64,000 bases of DNA, taken from positions 620,001 through 684,000 of the forward strand of contig NZ_JASJOO010000002.1 of the NCBI RefSeq assembly GCF_030070105.1. The letters are read 5' to 3'. The translations under genes and the position numbers were made by a program. The stretch's first letter is position 1. Each line of letters starts with the position of its first letter. This stretch comes from Bermanella sp. WJH001 (lineage in GTDB: Bacteria > Pseudomonadota > Gammaproteobacteria > Pseudomonadales > Oceanobacteraceae). Positions 35,545-44,245 of the stretch are shown here, in pieces. Below the pieces are notes generated by a model, which was given only the letters and a program-made list of their open reading frames with translations, was not told where the DNA came from and made no database searches.

Positions 35545-36582
35545 ATGACTCGATACTTCCCTGCTGAATGGCATCCTCAATATGCCATTCAACTTACTTG
35601 GCCTCATTCCAATACCGACTGGAATTGGGTGCTAAATGAGATTCAAACCCTTTACATTGAACTCATAAATACCATTACAGATTATGAAAATGTGATTTTA
35701 AGTGTGCCCGAGCCTAAATGCATTGATGGCATTCGCGTACAATTAAAAACAAACCCGTTTAACTGCGAGTTTTATCTGGTCAACAATGATGATACCTGGG
35801 CAAGAGACCACGGCCCTATTGGTGTGTTTGAAAACGCGAAACTCGCCATCCAAGATTTTCAGTTTAATGGCTGGGGCGGAAAATTTGATGCCAGCCAAGA
35901 CAATCAAATAACTGCTTCGTTATTCCAGCAAAACGCTTACCACTGCCACACCTATGAAAACCATAATTTCATTTTAGAAGGTGGCAGCATTGAAAGTGAT
36001 GGCAATGGTGCTTTATTAACCACACGGCAATGTTTACTGAACACAAATCGAAATGCCTCACTAAATCAAAGCCAGATTGAAGCGTATCTCAAAGATAGTC
36101 TAGGATGTGAGAAAATTTTATGGCTAAAACATGGTGATTTAATCGGCGATGATACCGATGCTCATGTTGACACACTTGCCCGATTTGCACCTGACAATCA
36201 GATTATTTTCCAAGGCTGCCAAGATAAAGACGACGATCATTTCAATGATCTTAATGCAATGAAAGAAGAACTTTCGCAGCTAACCAACGTAAACAATGAA
36301 CCATTTAAACTAATCGAGCTTCCTTGGCCAGATGCATTATTTGAAGACGGCACAGATCAAAGACTGCCTGCAACCTATGCAAATTTTTTATTCATCAACG
36401 GTGCGGTGTTATTGCCTGTTTATGGTGTCAAACAAGACGAACTGGCCATTCAAGTTATGACAGACGCCCTACCCAACCACAAGGTAATCCCTATTAATTG
36501 CGCTGTGGTCGTTCGTCAATATGGCAGCTTACATTGCCTAACCATGCAAATCCCTACAACCGAACAACAAGGTGCACTTTGA
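35545..36582 (+). CDS. aguA: Agmatine deiminase
   Basis: Converts agmatine to N-carbamoylputrescine with release of ammonia. 345 aa, peptidylarginine-deiminase fold. It has NDDTWARDHGPIGVFEN, NFILEGGSIESDGNGALLTT, the His region GDDTDAHVDTLARF and the catalytic cysteine near the end in YGSLHCLTMQIP. Its stop shares one base with the aguB start (TGATG). The two enzymes give a complete agmatine-to-putrescine route. Confidence 0.95.
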   Translation: MTRYFPAEWHPQYAIQLTWPHSNTDWNWVLNEIQTLYIELINTITDYENVILSVPEPKCIDGIRVQLKTNPFNCEFYLVNNDDTWARDHGPIGVFENAKLAIQDFQFNGWGGKFDASQDNQITASLFQQNAYHCHTYENHNFILEGGSIESDGNGALLTTRQCLLNTNRNASLNQSQIEAYLKDSLGCEKILWLKHGDLIGDDTDAHVDTLARFAPDNQIIFQGCQDKDDDHFNDLNAMKEELSQLTNVNNEPFKLIELPWPDALFEDGTDQRLPATYANFLFINGAVLLPVYGVKQDELAIQVMTDALPNHKVIPINCAVVVRQYGSLHCLTMQIPTTEQQGAL

Positions 36583-37472
36583 TGTCTCGTAATATCCGAG
36601 TATTTGGCATTCAACAAACCTGCTCATCCGACAAAGCCGTTTCCCTTGAAACAACTCGAAGCTGGATTGAAAAAGCAGCAAAACAAAATGCAGACCTCAT
36701 CGTACTACAAGAGCTGCATGCCACTGATTACTTTTGCCAGACACAAGAGCCCAACAAGTTTGACTTAGCGGAACCAATTGATGGCCCAACCGCTCAATTT
36801 TTAAGTGCACAAGCAAAACAAGCCAATGCCGTAATTGTGGGCTCGATATTTGAACGTCGCGCGGCTGGCATCTATCACAATACCGCCTTAGTTTTTGATC
36901 GTGATGGCAGCTTAGCTGGCTTCTACCGTAAAATGCACATACCGGATGATCCAGGCTTTTATGAAAAATACTATTTTACTCCTGGGGACATGGATGGCTT
37001 TAAGCCAATCCAAACAAGCATCGGTAAGCTAGGTGTCATGGTCTGCTGGGATCAATGGTACCCAGAAGGTGCACGGATCATGGCCCTTAAAGGGGCTGAA
37101 ATGCTGATTTACCCCACTGCCATTGGCTGGGATAGTGATGACACATCAGATGAACAAACACGTCAAAAAGACGCTTGGATTGGCGTACAGCGTGGCCATA
37201 GTATCGCCAACAACCTACCGGTTATTGCTATTAATCGAGTAGGCCATGAAGCCGACCCAAGTAATCAAAGCTCAGGCATTGATTTTTGGGGACATTCGTT
37301 TATTACAGGCCAACAAGGTGAGTTTTTAGCACTAGCTGACCATCAAGACGCCTGTTTAGTTGAAGCCACTATCAACCTTAATAAAACAGAACAAACCCGT
37401 CGTATTTGGCCATATTTTAGGGATCGTCGTATTGATGCCTATAATGGCTTACAAAGCCGTTACTTAGACTAA
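36582..37472 (+). CDS. aguB: N-carbamoylputrescine amidase
   Basis: A nitrilase-family amidase that turns N-carbamoylputrescine into putrescine, CO2 and ammonia. 296 aa from ATG 36582, which overlaps the aguA stop; an upstream in-frame start inside aguA is not credible. The catalytic triad is visible: Glu in VLQELHATDYF, Lys in FYRKMHIPDDPG and Cys in GVMVCWDQWYPEGAR. Confidence 0.96.
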   Translation: MSRNIRVFGIQQTCSSDKAVSLETTRSWIEKAAKQNADLIVLQELHATDYFCQTQEPNKFDLAEPIDGPTAQFLSAQAKQANAVIVGSIFERRAAGIYHNTALVFDRDGSLAGFYRKMHIPDDPGFYEKYYFTPGDMDGFKPIQTSIGKLGVMVCWDQWYPEGARIMALKGAEMLIYPTAIGWDSDDTSDEQTRQKDAWIGVQRGHSIANNLPVIAINRVGHEADPSNQSSGIDFWGHSFITGQQGEFLALADHQDACLVEATINLNKTEQTRRIWPYFRDRRIDAYNGLQSRYLD

Positions 37473-37531
37473 AATACCCTAGTAAAGTATTGTTATTACG
37501 CTAAGGTATAGGTAGAGATTAAGGAGTCACT

Positions 37532-38191
37532 ATGAGACCAGTTGCCCTATACCTTTTTTGCGTTGCATTATTAATAAACACTACCGTCAGTGCTCAGGTA
37601 AAAGAGCTCAGCAATACAGAAATGACTGAGGCTTATATTCTTGATGGTTCTATTATTGTTAAGCAAAAAAAGACTGAGCCTAAACCAGAAACCAAGGCAA
37701 ACAAACGAGTCACATTAAGCCCTGGCAAACCTGTTATATCTGAAGCAGACACCATCAGGGAGCTTGATCAACAAGCCAATCAACAAACCATATACGAGCA
37801 AAACTTGTTGCAACGCCAAGGTGAGCAACAATTACTTCAGCAAGAACAAGCTAACAATAATCAGTTATTTATCAGCCCTCAATTAAATGCCGCAGCTCAA
37901 GCACAACAAGCCTACGCCCATAATTTAGTGCGTGAAGGTCTTGGACTACCCTCAGGAACCCAAATCACACCCGAGCTAATGGGCCAATATTTAAGCTCAT
38001 TTGCCGGCCAAACCTCCGGGGACCCGCTTCAAGCCCAGCAAACCATTACAAATACAGGTTTTCAATTCATCATCCCTAACGCAGGTGGTGAGATCCAAAG
38101 TGGTATTTACTCTTCTGGAGACAACTCAATCAACGTTGAAAGCAATAACTCTCAAATCATTTTTAACCTGTTATTTCCTAAAAACCCTTAA
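37532..38191 (+). CDS. Exported Gln-rich protein of unknown function
   Basis: 219 aa with a clear signal peptide (PVALYLFCVALLINTTVSAQ) and AAGGAG before the ATG. The middle (about 85-135) is a Gln-rich, probably coiled-coil segment (ELDQQANQQTIYEQNLLQ). The C-terminus turns to a Gly/Asn/Ser-rich, beta-like tail (TNTGFQFIIPNAGGEIQSG). I do not recognise a family. It follows aguB by 59 bp and ends at a strong terminator, so it may ride on the agu transcript. Confidence 0.7.
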   Translation: MRPVALYLFCVALLINTTVSAQVKELSNTEMTEAYILDGSIIVKQKKTEPKPETKANKRVTLSPGKPVISEADTIRELDQQANQQTIYEQNLLQRQGEQQLLQQEQANNNQLFISPQLNAAAQAQQAYAHNLVREGLGLPSGTQITPELMGQYLSSFAGQTSGDPLQAQQTITNTGFQFIIPNAGGEIQSGIYSSGDNSINVESNNSQIIFNLLFPKNP

Positions 38192-38232
38192 TTTTACGGG
38201 TTTGTGATTACATAAAGTCTTATTCATGCAAC

Positions 38233-38261
38233 AAAAAGCCCAGCATCTGCTGGGCTTTTTT
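38233..38261. terminator. Bidirectional terminator
   Basis: AAAAAGCCCAGCA TC TGCTGGGCTTTTT: an eight-pair GC-rich stem flanked by A and T runs. It serves the plus-strand exported-protein gene and, from the other side, the small HTH gene that ends at 38293. Confidence 0.9.
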
Positions 38262-38292
38262 ATGTAAGGTAACCATCTTCTTTGGCGGCAAA

Positions 38293-38550
38293 TCAGCCAA
38301 ATAAGTCATAGCTTGGACCTTGAGGCTGGTCACCACCCTCAACTTGATCCAACCATAGCTTTGGCTTACTGAAGGTTTGTTCCATTAACCTAGCAAGGGA
38401 GTCAGAAATGGTTTTTTTACTATTTGGTAACATCAATGATGCAATTTGAGACTCATCTTTACCTAAGCACATTGCAAACGATAATTCGTCCAATGCGTTT
38501 TCGTGCATAATCTCAATTGCTTTAATACGGCGTATTTCAGCTATGTCCAT
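38293..38550 (-). CDS. Small phage-repressor-like HTH protein
   Basis: 85 aa consisting of almost nothing but a Cro/C1-type helix-turn-helix. RRIKAIEIMHENALDELSFA and MCLGKDESQIASLMLPN are followed by KKTISDSLARLMEQTFSKPKLWLDQ. This is the pattern of phage repressor N-domains (SQIS..., IGxxLAR.IE, P.gWLD) without the usual C-terminal peptidase domain. It is convergent with the exported-protein gene and divergent from the fused carboxylase gene, which it could regulate. The HTH call is firm in pattern; the regulatory role is inference. Confidence 0.65.
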   Translation of the reverse strand: MDIAEIRRIKAIEIMHENALDELSFAMCLGKDESQIASLMLPNSKKTISDSLARLMEQTFSKPKLWLDQVEGGDQPQGPSYDLFG

Positions 38551-38758
38551 AAGGGCCTCTCATTTTTGTACCATTATAGTCTTGATCAGATATAGGATAA
38601 ACCTAGGTTTTTACTGACTAAAAAGGAAAACATGACGGAATTCAAGAATCCCCGTAAGATTGCTGTATTCTTATAAAATGTCTGTTATAAAGCAATGCGT
38701 ATTGGCTTTGAATACCAGCCAGCTTCACAATAAATCTAATGAAAAAGTGCCAATAGTT

Positions 38759-41700
38759 ATGTCTCAATTTGATACCGATCAGCTATTTCAAATAGCAGAA
38801 AAATTAAGCCAAGATTTCTCACTCTTTCCTAACACTAAGGGTGACCACGCTGCGGCCGTCGTAAAAGGTTTGTTGAACCAAGAGCAAGTCAGCGCAAAAA
38901 GCGAAGAATTAAAACAGCTAGACATTGATAGCTACATCAAAGAAGTGGTTTCACCAAGTGAATCAAGTCAGCGCCTAAATGCCAAACAATTGGTCCATAA
39001 GTTAACGTCTCGATTCATTACTGAGCAAGAGTTTGGCCCGTTATATGTAGCCGAAGTTGAACTTGCATTTGACAACCAGTTTCGACGCATTGGCTTTATT
39101 TGCCAAAACCGTGCAGAACGAAACGGTGCTTGGTTACCTGAACATCATCGCCAAGCGGTTAAATCTTTGCGCCAATTTGCAAAGCATATCATTCCAGTGG
39201 TTACACTTATTGACACACCTGGAGCCGATGCCAGCGAACAGGCCAATTTAGACAACCAAGCGCACAGCATCTCCCGCTTAATTACAGAAATGTCCAATAT
39301 AGATATTCCTACTGTAGGCATTATCTTAGGGGCCGGATATTCTGGCGGTGCAATTCCACTTGCTTCAACCAATATTTTATTGTCGGTCCGTGATGGTATT
39401 TTCAACACCATTCAGCCACAAGGTCTTGCAAGCATTGCACGTAAATATAATTTATCTTGGCAAGAGTGCGCAAAATACGTTGGCGTTTCAGCGTATGAAC
39501 TACAACTGAAAAACGTGATTGATGGCATTATTGATTACGCACCAGGTGATCGCATAGACCAGCTTCAAAACTTAGCGGCAGCCATTACCAGCAGCATTGA
39601 AGGCATTGAAAAAGGCGCTGAAAACTTTGCACGTGAAAATCCTTACTTAATGGATCATTACATGCGAAGTGTTGAGCGTTACTTAAACCCTTCTGATAAA
39701 TTAATTGCACTTGAAAAAGGCTCAAGCTTAAACCTAGCTTCATCGCCATCAGAACACCACAATTTATTCCGCATGACATATCGTTACATGCGCTATCTCA
39801 CCTTAAGAAAACGTATATCTTCTACCACGACAGGTCACTATAGCCGCCTTGCTGAAGTTGAGGTGCCTACAGGTAAATTAAACGAGCGATTAGAAGAAGA
39901 AAAACGTAAAAAATTCCAAAAATGGTTACAAGCACCAGACAAAATTCGTTACGACGAAGAACTCAATAAACTTTGGAAAAACTACTTACAAAAACTTGAA
40001 GGTCGCAGCGAGTCTCGTGGCTCTATATCTAAATTATTTTTTGGCGAGCCAGAAGACAACTATATAAAAGCAAAACAAGACTTTAGTTTTTCTTTAGGCT
40101 TGTATCTTTTTAATCGCTGGAAATCCGATGCTGACATTAATTTCATCGAACTAATTAATTACCTAGAGAATTATCAACAAAGTCGTTTTTTATTAACTCT
40201 CGACGACTTACTCGATAACCAAGCCATCATCAGCTTTATTAAAACAAACGATCATGCATTAGCGCAGTTTATTCAAAAGTCGTTAAATTACGATACTCAA
40301 GCTTTATTAGCCAAATATACAAAAGGCAAAGCATCCAATGAGCTGATCACCGGCCTGACTGAAGCACTTAACAGCATTATCACCTCAGATAAAATGCCAC
40401 AAACAGTCACCGATAGTATCAAACTAAGCCAAGCCACTGAGCAACTTCTAAACAGTGTTGCCAGCGGCTCACTAGAAGCGAACCGTCGTATACTAGAAGA
40501 CGCCCTAGCCCCTTACATTCAAGTCAAAACCGACACACCGGTAGCAAAATTAAGTAAAGACGCAAGTGTTTTAGATGCCATTTTAATGGACGACTTACGC
40601 ACAGAGTTCATTAGCATTAGCCAAAATTTAATTATGTTTGGCACATTATACGATTATGTAATTCATAACCTTGGCACCATCGCCAAAGAAGCTAAAGAAA
40701 CACACAGCCTTTCTTATATGGCTGTCAATAACCTTCTCAACAAAGCCCTAGAGTACACAAACAACTTAAGCATTGCGGCCAATCATAAAGATGAGTTTGC
40801 AAACTGGTTTAAATACTTTGTTGAATCCAGTCAACGCGGCGCATTTTTAATTCAAGTAGAAGAATGGAAGAAACACAGCTTCCCTCGCTTAAGTGATACG
40901 CTTTTTGTAATAGTAACGTTTTTCTTTGACAAACTACTTGCAGAGTTTTATGAATCTAACGACGGCTCAAACTACAATGGTCGGATCAACCCTTATTCAA
41001 TCGGACGTAAGAAAGATTTCTGGAACCGATTAACTATCGCGTACTTCGACCTGTTAATCCAAGATGTCTTGGACGATGTTAAAAAAGAAAAAACAACACA
41101 AAGCAAAGCATTTATCGATCGCTTTTTTCATGACTTTGAAGAGATCAACGATCACTTAATGACCGCCGATCCAGTTCAGTTTCCTGGCTTTAGAAGTGCT
41201 ATTGAAAAATCACTCAGTAATGGTATTACCCCTTGTGGTGTCATCACAGGCTTTGGCACCATCCAAATTGGTGATGAAAGTCGTCGCGTAGGTACATTAA
41301 TTTCTAACCTTGACTTTCAAGCTGGGGCATTCGACATGGCCAGCGCAGAGAAATTCTGTAAACTTTTAGTTGAATGTGCACGTCACAACTACCCTGTCAT
41401 TTGTTTTGTTAGCTCAGGCGGCATGCAAACAAAAGAAGGTGCATCGGCCTTATTTTCAATGTCAGTGGTTAATGACCGCATAACACGCTTTATTCGTGAC
41501 AATGATCTACCCATCGTCGTATTTGGTTTTGGCGACTGCACAGGCGGCGCACAAGCGAGCTTTGTTACTCACCCAATGGTTCAAACCTTTTATTTCTCAG
41601 GCACAAACATGCCATTTGCTGGGCAAATAGTTGTACCGTCTTACCTGCCATCTACATCAACGTTGTCTAATTATTTATCGCTTAACCGTCAAGCCATGGC

Positions 41701-43627
41701 CGACTTGGTTAAACACCCTTTTGTTGAGGATTTAGATAGCCAACTAAGAGCGATTGACCCTGCTATCCCTGTTGCACGCAAAACGGTTGATGAAGTATTA
41801 GCTCGTATACTCAAAGGTTATGTCACCCCAGGTAAAGCAAAAGCCAAGGAAGTGACCAACGTTAATAAAGAAAAATTATTTCGACCGGTTAAAAAAGTAC
41901 TTATTCATGCACGTGGCTGTACGGCTGAAAAACTCGTACGTAAAGCGCAAGAAAATAATATTGATGTCGTACTTGTTCAGTCAGACCCTGATATGAACAG
42001 CACAGCCGCTGACAACCTAAACGCCAATGGTCGCTTAGTTTGTATTGGCGGCAATACACCTGATGAAAGTTATTTGAATGCACAAAGTGTTATACGTATT
42101 GCGGATCTTGAAAAAGTGGATTCGTTACACCCAGGAATTGGCTTTCTATCTGAAAGCTCCCAGTTCGCTGCTTTTTGTGGCAACCATGATATTAACTTTA
42201 TCGGCCCAAGCGTTTCTTCAATGGAAACCATGGGGAATAAGTCCAATGCCATCAACACAGCCATAAGCTCTGGCGTCCCCGTTGTACCAGGCTCCCATGG
42301 TATTGTAACCACCTCTGCAATGGCCGCTAAGGTAGCCGATGAAATTGGCTACCCTGTATTATTAAAAGCAGTGCACGGCGGTGGAGGTAAAGGTATTCAA
42401 GTTGTTCATGAGCCTTCCACTATCCACGAACTATTTCATCAAATCTCAACAGAAGCACGTAGTGCATTTGGTAGTGGCGATGTTTACCTTGAAAAATTTG
42501 TCACTTCGCTTCGTCATATTGAAGTGCAAATTTTACGTGACAGCCAAGGCAATACAAAAGTACTTGGCTTACGTGACTGTTCGGTTCAGCGTAACAACCA
42601 AAAAATCATTGAAGAGTCAGGCTCAACGATGCTACCAAAAAACCTTGAAGACAAGGTTTATGATTACGCAGAAAAATTAGCCAATGCCGTAGATTACTTT
42701 GGCGCAGGCACAGTGGAGTTTATTTATAACCTTGATGCCAATGATGTGTACTTCATGGAAATGAATACTCGTCTTCAAGTTGAACACCCTGTAACAGAAC
42801 TTGTCACTAATACCGACATAATGGGACTGCAATTCAAAATTGCCAGCGGCGAAAGCATTTCAAATATTGCGTACAAACCAAAAGGTTATGCTATGGAATT
42901 ACGCATCAATGCTGAAAAAGCCACGCTGCAAAATGATGAAATTCAGTTCATTCCAAATGCCGGCAAGATTACTCGTTTTGAGCTGCCGAATGAAAAACAT
43001 ATACACATTCTGAAATCCATTGATAGCGGCAAAGAAGTTACGCCGTTTTATGACAGCATGGTGGTTCAAGTTATTTGTTATGGTAAAGATCGAAATGACA
43101 CCATTGAAAAACTAAAAACCTTTTTAGACAAAGCGGTTATTCAAGGGGTAAGCACAAACATTCCTTTATTAAAACGCATTCTAAATGATGAGGTATTTAT
43201 TAATGGTGATTACGACACGGGATATTTACCTAAATTTCTAAACCGAATCGACAAACAGGCATTGATTAAAGACATTGCCATTAGTGCTGGTGATGATAAA
43301 GAAAGTGTGACGATTGATAACTTGCGCATTGAAGGTTCTAACGAATTAAAAGTGTTAGCACCTGCAAGTTCTATATTTTACAGCGCCCCATCACCTACAG
43401 AACCTCCGTATGTGAAAGAAGGTGATACCATCTCAGTGACAAAAACTTTGTGTTTAATGGAAGCCATGAAAATGTTTAGCCCATTGAATTTGAAATCATT
43501 CAATTCTCAAGGCAATACACTTTATGATCCGGATGCACAATACAAAGTTGTACGCATTCATAATGCTGAGGGCCAACAAGTGAATCAGGGCGACTTACTG
43601 TTTGTCATAAGTCCTGTGCATCACTAG
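38759..43627 (+). CDS. Giant fused biotin-dependent acyl-CoA carboxylase
   Basis: About 1622 aa from ATG 38759; ATG 38678 and TTG 38660 are in frame upstream, and no start has a good ribosome site. All carboxylase activities are on one chain. An AccA-like carboxyltransferase half comes first (about 70-290, with LIDTPGADASEQ and GAGYSGGAIPLAS). A helical region of about 500 residues has no motif I know. An AccD-like half follows (about 800-1010, with VSSGGMQTKEGASALF), then biotin carboxylase (about 1045-1480, with KAVHGGGGKGIQ and MEMNTRLQVEHPVTE). The C-terminus is a biotinyl domain with the lysine in LMEAMKMF (about 1567). The substrate cannot be read; acetyl- or another acyl-CoA are possible. 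Confidence 0.85.
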   Translation: MSQFDTDQLFQIAEKLSQDFSLFPNTKGDHAAAVVKGLLNQEQVSAKSEELKQLDIDSYIKEVVSPSESSQRLNAKQLVHKLTSRFITEQEFGPLYVAEVELAFDNQFRRIGFICQNRAERNGAWLPEHHRQAVKSLRQFAKHIIPVVTLIDTPGADASEQANLDNQAHSISRLITEMSNIDIPTVGIILGAGYSGGAIPLASTNILLSVRDGIFNTIQPQGLASIARKYNLSWQECAKYVGVSAYELQLKNVIDGIIDYAPGDRIDQLQNLAAAITSSIEGIEKGAENFARENPYLMDHYMRSVERYLNPSDKLIALEKGSSLNLASSPSEHHNLFRMTYRYMRYLTLRKRISSTTTGHYSRLAEVEVPTGKLNERLEEEKRKKFQKWLQAPDKIRYDEELNKLWKNYLQKLEGRSESRGSISKLFFGEPEDNYIKAKQDFSFSLGLYLFNRWKSDADINFIELINYLENYQQSRFLLTLDDLLDNQAIISFIKTNDHALAQFIQKSLNYDTQALLAKYTKGKASNELITGLTEALNSIITSDKMPQTVTDSIKLSQATEQLLNSVASGSLEANRRILEDALAPYIQVKTDTPVAKLSKDASVLDAILMDDLRTEFISISQNLIMFGTLYDYVIHNLGTIAKEAKETHSLSYMAVNNLLNKALEYTNNLSIAANHKDEFANWFKYFVESSQRGAFLIQVEEWKKHSFPRLSDTLFVIVTFFFDKLLAEFYESNDGSNYNGRINPYSIGRKKDFWNRLTIAYFDLLIQDVLDDVKKEKTTQSKAFIDRFFHDFEEINDHLMTADPVQFPGFRSAIEKSLSNGITPCGVITGFGTIQIGDESRRVGTLISNLDFQAGAFDMASAEKFCKLLVECARHNYPVICFVSSGGMQTKEGASALFSMSVVNDRITRFIRDNDLPIVVFGFGDCTGGAQASFVTHPMVQTFYFSGTNMPFAGQIVVPSYLPSTSTLSNYLSLNRQAMADLVKHPFVEDLDSQLRAIDPAIPVARKTVDEVLARILKGYVTPGKAKAKEVTNVNKEKLFRPVKKVLIHARGCTAEKLVRKAQENNIDVVLVQSDPDMNSTAADNLNANGRLVCIGGNTPDESYLNAQSVIRIADLEKVDSLHPGIGFLSESSQFAAFCGNHDINFIGPSVSSMETMGNKSNAINTAISSGVPVVPGSHGIVTTSAMAAKVADEIGYPVLLKAVHGGGGKGIQVVHEPSTIHELFHQISTEARSAFGSGDVYLEKFVTSLRHIEVQILRDSQGNTKVLGLRDCSVQRNNQKIIEESGSTMLPKNLEDKVYDYAEKLANAVDYFGAGTVEFIYNLDANDVYFMEMNTRLQVEHPVTELVTNTDIMGLQFKIASGESISNIAYKPKGYAMELRINAEKATLQNDEIQFIPNAGKITRFELPNEKHIHILKSIDSGKEVTPFYDSMVVQVICYGKDRNDTIEKLKTFLDKAVIQGVSTNIPLLKRILNDEVFINGDYDTGYLPKFLNRIDKQALIKDIAISAGDDKESVTIDNLRIEGSNELKVLAPASSIFYSAPSPTEPPYVKEGDTISVTKTLCLMEAMKMFSPLNLKSFNSQGNTLYDPDAQYKVVRIHNAEGQQVNQGDLLFVISPVHH

Positions 43628-43650
43628 CTCAACATCAATCAAAAAGCCAC

Positions 43651-43679
43651 AAAAAAGCCCAGTTCTCACTGGGCTTTTT
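43651..43679. terminator. Bidirectional terminator after the fused carboxylase
   Basis: AAAAAAGCCCAGT TCTC ACTGGGCTTTTT forms a seven-pair stem flanked by A and T runs. It lies between the carboxylase (plus) and the converging thioesterase gene (minus). Confidence 0.9.
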
Positions 43680-43691
43680 ATTGGAGAAGAC

Positions 43692-44090
43692 TTAATTAAA
43701 TAATGAACTTGGAGGCGCGCTTAACGCACCATTTTTTTGAAATAGGATAGCTGTTTTCATTTTACAAATTTCATCTTCACCACGAGCAACCAAATAATAC
43801 AGGTCAAAACCATATTTATGCTGCTCGCCCAAAAACAATGTAATGGTTAAGCTATCATTGGCAAACGCTTCATTCACATACTGCAATGCAGCGTCCGCCA
43901 TAATCGTATTACACCCCTCAATATTCAGTTCATTAAACCCCAAAGAGGCAAACCAAGCACTTCTCACTTCTTGGGCATAAACCAACAACCTATCATTACC
44001 TAGATGACCGGCGTAATTGACATCTGTGACTCGCACAGATATTTCCATAGAAAATAGAACTGTTTGGGGTAAATCAAGTCGAATACGCAT
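43692..44090 (-). CDS. Hotdog-fold acyl-CoA thioesterase (4HBT-like)
   Basis: 132 aa. The stretch VRVTDVNYAGHLGNDRLLVYAQEVRSAW matches the active-site helix of 4-hydroxybenzoyl-CoA-thioesterase-like hotdog proteins, with Asn rather than Asp at the start of the catalytic motif (DVNYAGHL). The substrate is unknown. It is convergent with the fused carboxylase, so a shared acyl-CoA pathway is possible but unproven. Confidence 0.75.
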   Translation of the reverse strand: MRIRLDLPQTVLFSMEISVRVTDVNYAGHLGNDRLLVYAQEVRSAWFASLGFNELNIEGCNTIMADAALQYVNEAFANDSLTITLFLGEQHKYGFDLYYLVARGEDEICKMKTAILFQKNGALSAPPSSLFN

Positions 44091-44245
44091 GGCTTTTCAC
44101 ATGAAAGTTATGGATGCATAAGATATTATGCCATTAATTTTAGAAACATTGGGCCAAAGCACACATTTAGTTGGGTTAAGTGCTATAAATAGGCATAAGC
44201 CAACTTTTAATTTGAGTGCGTCATCCAATAAGGAATATAACGTAA

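Noticed and set aside
35172-37472. Arginine-deiminase-type pathway for energy
   Set aside because: No carbamate kinase or transcarbamylase is present. The aguA-aguB pair fits putrescine formation from agmatine.
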